64,000 nt of DNA from Streptomyces sp. NRRL B-1347 (GTDB lineage Bacteria > Actinomycetota > Actinomycetes > Streptomycetales > Streptomycetaceae). Made by a program: the position numbers and the translations under genes. Position 1 is the stretch's first letter. Each line of letters begins with the position of its first letter. The stretch covers positions 186,001 to 250,000 of the forward strand of contig NZ_JOJM01000004.1 of NCBI RefSeq assembly GCF_000720325.1, in the 5' to 3' direction. Below are positions 61,099 through 64,000 of the stretch, piece by piece. The notes under the pieces are model-generated. The model was not told the DNA's origin. It worked only from the letters and a program-made list of their open reading frames with translations, and made no database searches.

Positions 61099-61848
61099 TC
61101 AGGAGTCGGTGTGGCCGGCGGTGTGTGTGGCCTGCTGGGCGGCGCGGATCTGTGGCCATTGCTCCATCCACTGGAGGAGGCCGCGGCTCACGTGTTCGAG
61201 GAGCTGGCCCAGGCCCGTCAGCCTGACTCCGGCAGGGGTTTCAGGGCCGAGTACACCGGCTCCCTTGTAGGCGGTCTGGGCGAGGGCCGCGTTGCGTCGG
61301 CAGTTGTCCACGATGGACCGGAACAGGATGTCGTCGCCGATGATGTAGCGGTCGTTGCGATGTCCGGCCTCGCGCTCCCGGCGGATGATCTCCTGGTTCT
61401 CCAGCTGGCCGACGGCTTTCGAGACCGATGCCGGACTGACGGCCAAGCGCCGGGTGAGGTCGGCGGCGGTGACGCTGCCCGAGTCGGTGACGCAGAGGCA
61501 GGCGAGCACGCGGGACATCATCTGCTGCAGGCCTATGGCCATGAAGAGCTGGACGAGCTCCTGCTCGTAGTCGTGCACGGCGTCCATGTTCCGGCCGTAG
61601 GCGTCGCTGGGGGGAGCGGCGACCGCGGGCCTGCCACCGCTTGCGGGGCGGTTTCGCCGGACGCGACCTGCCGTACGGTGTGCGCGGTCCGCGCGGTACT
61701 CGTTGGGGCCGCCGTTGCGCATCACCTCCCGGGTGATGGTCGACGTCGGCCGCTCCAGGCGCTTGGCGATTTCGGAGTACGACAGCCTTTCGGCCAACCC
61801 TGCAGCGATGTGACGCCGGTCCTGCTGCGTCAGTCTGGCTCCCGGCAT
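61099..61848 (-). CDS. Transcriptional regulator with IS30-type HTH and MarR/GbsR-like winged helix
   Basis: 249 residues. Residues 1-45 match the HTH_38 module of IS30 transposases (RLTQQDRRHIAAGLAERLSYSEIAKRLERPTSTITREVMRNGG). After a linker, residues 85-230 form a winged helix of GbsR/MarR type (SVTAADLTRRLAVSPASVSKAVGQLENQEIIRREREAGHRNDRYIIGD). No transposase catalytic residues occur. Thus it is a regulator with two DNA-binding modules. The A/T-rich upstream region has CATTGCAATG palindromes that may be its own operator. Confidence 0.88.
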   Translation of the reverse strand: MPGARLTQQDRRHIAAGLAERLSYSEIAKRLERPTSTITREVMRNGGPNEYRADRAHRTAGRVRRNRPASGGRPAVAAPPSDAYGRNMDAVHDYEQELVQLFMAIGLQQMMSRVLACLCVTDSGSVTAADLTRRLAVSPASVSKAVGQLENQEIIRREREAGHRNDRYIIGDDILFRSIVDNCRRNAALAQTAYKGAGVLGPETPAGVRLTGLGQLLEHVSRGLLQWMEQWPQIRAAQQATHTAGHTDS

Positions 61849-61905
61849 GGATCCTCATCTCGTGCGTACCTAAGACACCGGGCCAGTGTGCGTTCGGATT
61901 CATTC

Positions 61906-61937
61906 CATTGCAATGCTCTTCGCCTCTTCATTGCATT
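61906..61937. promoter_or_regulatory. CATTGCAATG palindrome and half-copy
   Basis: CATTGCAATG (61906-61915) is a perfect palindrome. A related CATTGCATT follows at 61929-61937, with starts 23 bp apart. Both lie in a notably A/T-rich island 58-90 bp upstream of the dual-HTH regulator start, so they are candidate autoregulatory sites. Confidence 0.5.
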
Positions 61938-61949
61938 AACTCACAGGGC

Positions 61950-62585
61950 TCATGCATCAGTTAAGCCTCGCTGAGCTGTAGAGATGTCCGCGTTGCTGTT
62001 CTCCAGGAGTTGAGCGTGACTTGAACGCAACGTAGCTTTCGCTCGGCCGCGAAGAGAGCCCTGAGGCTGGCTGTCCGGTGTCAGGGCCCGGGACAGGTGT
62101 GTGTAGAGGGCGGCCTCCTCCAGAGCCAGCGCCTTCCGGCTGGACTTCGTGAGTGCCCTGCGCAGCTGATCGCTCGGGGCGAGCCCCCGCAGGACGAGCG
62201 GGGGTGCCGCCTGCTCGGGCGTCCGGACGCGGGCGAACTCCTGGCAGGAGCCAAGCCAGCGGTGCCCGTCATGCACGCGAACACGGCCCCGGTGCCCCTC
62301 GGGCGGGCCTTCGTAGTCGTCCAGGCCGGAGAGCACGAGGGCTTCTGACCCACGGGGCCCACGGGGCGCCCTGATGCGCTCCGCGTCCTCCAGCAGCCAT
62401 GGATCAAGAGTCTCGTCGTCCGGTACCAGCCACACTCGGTCGCCGACCCAGCCGTGCACTTGTGCTTGCGGGACCCAGCCGGACAACTCGTAGATCCCGC
62501 GCTCGGGCTCCCCGAACAGCCCGTCCGCCTCGGCGCACGCACCCCAGGCCTGTCCGTGCTCCGTCTCCGTCAGCGTGTACCGCAT
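61950..62585 (-). CDS. Hypothetical protein with a TTA codon
   Basis: 211 residues from ATG 62585. The first 60 residues (RYTLTETEHGQAWGACAEADGLFGEPERGIYELSGWVPQAQVHGWVGDRVWLVPDDET) are beta-rich, followed by YEGPPEGHRGRVRVHDGHRWLGSCQEF and a helical C-terminus. I do not recognise it. A TTA leucine codon lies 4 codons before the stop (61962-61964), so full-length translation may need bldA tRNA. The last residues fall in the A/T-rich island near the dual-HTH regulator gene. Confidence 0.65.
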   Translation of the reverse strand: MRYTLTETEHGQAWGACAEADGLFGEPERGIYELSGWVPQAQVHGWVGDRVWLVPDDETLDPWLLEDAERIRAPRGPRGSEALVLSGLDDYEGPPEGHRGRVRVHDGHRWLGSCQEFARVRTPEQAAPPLVLRGLAPSDQLRRALTKSSRKALALEEAALYTHLSRALTPDSQPQGSLRGRAKATLRSSHAQLLENSNADISTAQRGLTDA

Positions 62586-62680
62586 GCGTCTGCGGTGGTT
62601 CTCGTCCTCGTGCACCGTCGGAATGATGCCTCGAACCGGGCCCCTCGGCGAAACCCGAGGGGCCCGGCACCTGACAGGGC

Positions 62681-63136
62681 CTACTCCCGCACGGGCTCCA
62701 GCACGAAGACGGGGATCACGCGGTCGGTCTTCTCCTGGTACTCGGCGTACGGGGGGTACGCGGCGACCGCGCGCTCCCACCACTCCGCCTTCTCGGCCCC
62801 GGTGATCTCGCGGGCCGTCATGTCCTGGCGGCCGGAACCGTCCTGGAGCTCCACGTGCGGTTCGGCCTTGAGGTTGAAGTACCAGACCGGGTGGCGCGGG
62901 AAGCCGCCCTTCGAGGCCACGGCCGCGTACCGCCCCTCGTGCTCCACGCGCATCAGCGGGACCTTGCGGATCTTGCCGGTCCTGGCGCCGCGCACCGTGA
63001 GGACGACGACGGGCAGACCCGTGTCCCAGAGCGTCGTTCCCCGCGTACCGCCCGAACTCTCGTACAACTCGACCTGCTCGCGCACCCACTGCGCCGGACT
63101 CGGCTCGTACTCGCCCTCAAGAGGCATCGAGTTCAT
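62681..63136 (-). CDS. Deazaflavin (F420)-dependent nitroreductase family protein
   Basis: 151 residues from ATG 63136. The pattern [61 protein letters not shown] is the Ddn/FDOR-A split-barrel signature, with the KxxG-PxWxxN block that binds F420. It ends with [30 protein letters not shown]. The predicted role is F420H2-dependent reduction of quinones or nitro compounds. It lies alone. Confidence 0.92.
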   Translation of the reverse strand: MNSMPLEGEYEPSPAQWVREQVELYESSGGTRGTTLWDTGLPVVVLTVRGARTGKIRKVPLMRVEHEGRYAAVASKGGFPRHPVWYFNLKAEPHVELQDGSGRQDMTAREITGAEKAEWWERAVAAYPPYAEYQEKTDRVIPVFVLEPVRE

Positions 63137-63318
63137 CCCGTCGTCGCGTACGGACTGTGTCGAGCGGTTCAACAAGGGCACCGCGTGGATTCATCCTCAC
63201 GGTCCTGCGGGCGGGTGCGGGGTGGGCGTGGCGTGCGTTTTGGCGGGCCTCGGCGTGGTACCCCGTGCAGACGTGCGCCAGGGCGCACACGGGTGCCGAG
63301 CCGGAGAAGGAGCACGTC

Positions 63319-63555
63319 ATGACCGATCGCAGGAACGAGACGCCGGGGGAGAGCCCGCACCCCGTCCCGAGGGACCTTCCCGATCAGCAGGCGGACGGCG
63401 AGGACGAGCTGTCGGCGGACGAGGGGGAGCACGCGGACCGCGAGGAGCGTGCGGACGTGCCGAGTACGGATGAGCCCGGCGCCCAGCGCCGCGGGGAGGA
63501 GGGCTCCACCACCGTGCATCCGGAGCACCTCGAGCCCGATGAGCCGACGGATTGA
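63319..63555 (+). CDS. Small acidic disordered protein, unknown
   Basis: 78 residues from ATG 63319 with an AGAAGGAG ribosome binding site at ideal spacing. The composition is rich in Glu, Asp, Pro and Arg (DLPDQQADGEDELSADEG, HADREERADVPSTDEPG), with no hydrophobic core, so it is probably unfolded. Its end overlaps the 8-bp tandem repeat that starts at 63546. Function is unknown. Confidence 0.6.
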   Translation: MTDRRNETPGESPHPVPRDLPDQQADGEDELSADEGEHADREERADVPSTDEPGAQRRGEEGSTTVHPEHLEPDEPTD

Positions 63556-63609
63556 CGGATTGACGGATTGACGGATTGACGGGCTGGCGGGCTGGCGGGT
63601 CGGCGGATC
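63546..63609. repeat. 8-bp tandem repeat array (about 8 units)
   Basis: GACGGATT repeats four times exactly (63546-63577), followed by four diverging copies (GACGGGCT, GGCGGGCT, GGCGGGTC, GGCGGATC). It starts inside the last codons of the acidic-protein gene and lies before the convergent GNAT gene. Such a run can change length by slippage. Confidence 0.85.
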
Positions 63610-63615
63610 GCCGGT

Positions 63616-64000
63616 TCAGGTTCGCCGCAAGGCTCGGCGTACCCGGCGCCACAGGCGGTCGTAGCGGCCCATGAGGTGGGGGCACGGCGGGGTCCGGGAG
63701 GAGAGTTCCGCGCCGGTCTCCGCGGCCATGGCGCGGAAGAACGCGCGTCCCTGCCGGGACTGCATCGTCGTGTTCCACCGGTAGTCGGGACCCTGCGCGA
63801 GGGCGGAGTGCAGGGCCTGCCGTCCGAGCCCCTGGCGCTGCCACGTCTCGTTGATCCAGATCCGCTGGATGCGGCCGGTGCGGCAGGTGTGGCAGAGGCG
63901 GAAGTCGACCTGGCCGACGAGGGGGCCCCGCTCCAGGTGCAGGGCGATGGCGGAGGGCGCGTGCGGGGTCGCGGGGGCGAGGGCCGTCAGCCGAATCGCC
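63616..64000 (-). CDS. GNAT family acetyltransferase-like protein (partial)
   Basis: The frame ends at 63616 and runs off the right edge, so the N-terminus is missing; 127 residues are visible. QVDFRLCHTCRTGRIQRIWINETWQRQGLGRQALHSAL gives the acetyl-CoA loop Q-R-Q-G-L-G-R of GNAT motif A, followed by RAFFRAMAAETGAELS of motif B. The C-terminus is Arg-rich (RYDRLWRRVRRALRR). The substrate is unknown. Confidence 0.8.
   Translation of the reverse strand, partial: AIRLTALAPATPHAPSAIALHLERGPLVGQVDFRLCHTCRTGRIQRIWINETWQRQGLGRQALHSALAQGPDYRWNTTMQSRQGRAFFRAMAAETGAELSSRTPPCPHLMGRYDRLWRRVRRALRRT

Noticed and set aside
61099..61848. Possible IS30 transposase
   Set aside because: Only the small HTH_38 module matches. 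The DDE catalytic core and terminal inverted repeats are absent, and a MarR/GbsR-like domain follows, so it is a regulator.

Overview
The window is high-GC actinobacterial DNA, almost certainly from a Streptomyces chromosome. Support for this: extreme G/C bias at third codon positions, many GTG starts, a rodlin gene (aerial-hypha surface protein), ANTAR/GAF proteins, an F420-type oxidoreductase, a CYP107-like P450, and rare TTA leucine codons of the bldA type. I see no rRNA, tRNA, CRISPR array, complete insertion sequence or prophage.

Layout. 1-9.6 kb: a partial tartrate/D-malate-type dehydrogenase below a LysR regulator, two tandem secreted four-Cys proteins, a TetR regulator, a flavin/F420 split-barrel protein, a Ser/Thr kinase fused to an extracellular peptide-binding domain, an MBL hydrolase divergent from a CGNR zinc-finger protein, and a DinB/methyltransferase pair. 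9.8-17.9 kb: mostly small regulators and enzymes in divergent pairs (XRE-cupin, WYL, HxlR/NmrA, LysR), plus a yeast-type cytosine deaminase homologue and a PAP2 phosphatase.

17.9-29.1 kb is the most interesting part: a class III lanthipeptide-like cluster. On the minus strand lie, in transcription order, a radical SAM enzyme, a LanKC paralogue whose kinase motifs are lost, two near-identical 31-residue precursor genes with very strong ribosome binding sites, a 15-bp perfect hairpin, a LanKC with kinase motifs kept, and an MFS exporter carrying a TTA codon. A ComP-like sensor kinase and NarL-type response regulator are divergent from it. The predicted core does not carry the labionin motif, so the product may be unusual.

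29.2-42.2 kb: succinate-semialdehyde-type dehydrogenase, PHP phosphoesterase, a sulfane-sulfur module (CstR-like repressor, rhodanese, CoA-disulfide reductase-rhodanese fusion with a CsoR-type operator), AraC, small secreted proteins, a lactate-permease-like carrier, LysE/Lrp pair and two ANTAR proteins. 42.2-53.4 kb: a three-gene unit (UDG-like, amidohydrolase, S41 peptidase), a secreted phosphoesterase, a TIM-barrel-like secreted protein, an EF-hand protein, a single rodlin, two secreted propeller-like paralogues and a YciO/Sua5 protein. 53.4-64 kb: a deletion scar that removed the facing 5' ends of a response regulator and an SDR gene, a P450, TerD, a BlaI/M56 pair with a visible operator, a regulator with an IS30-type HTH, a TTA-containing gene and a partial GNAT gene at the right edge.
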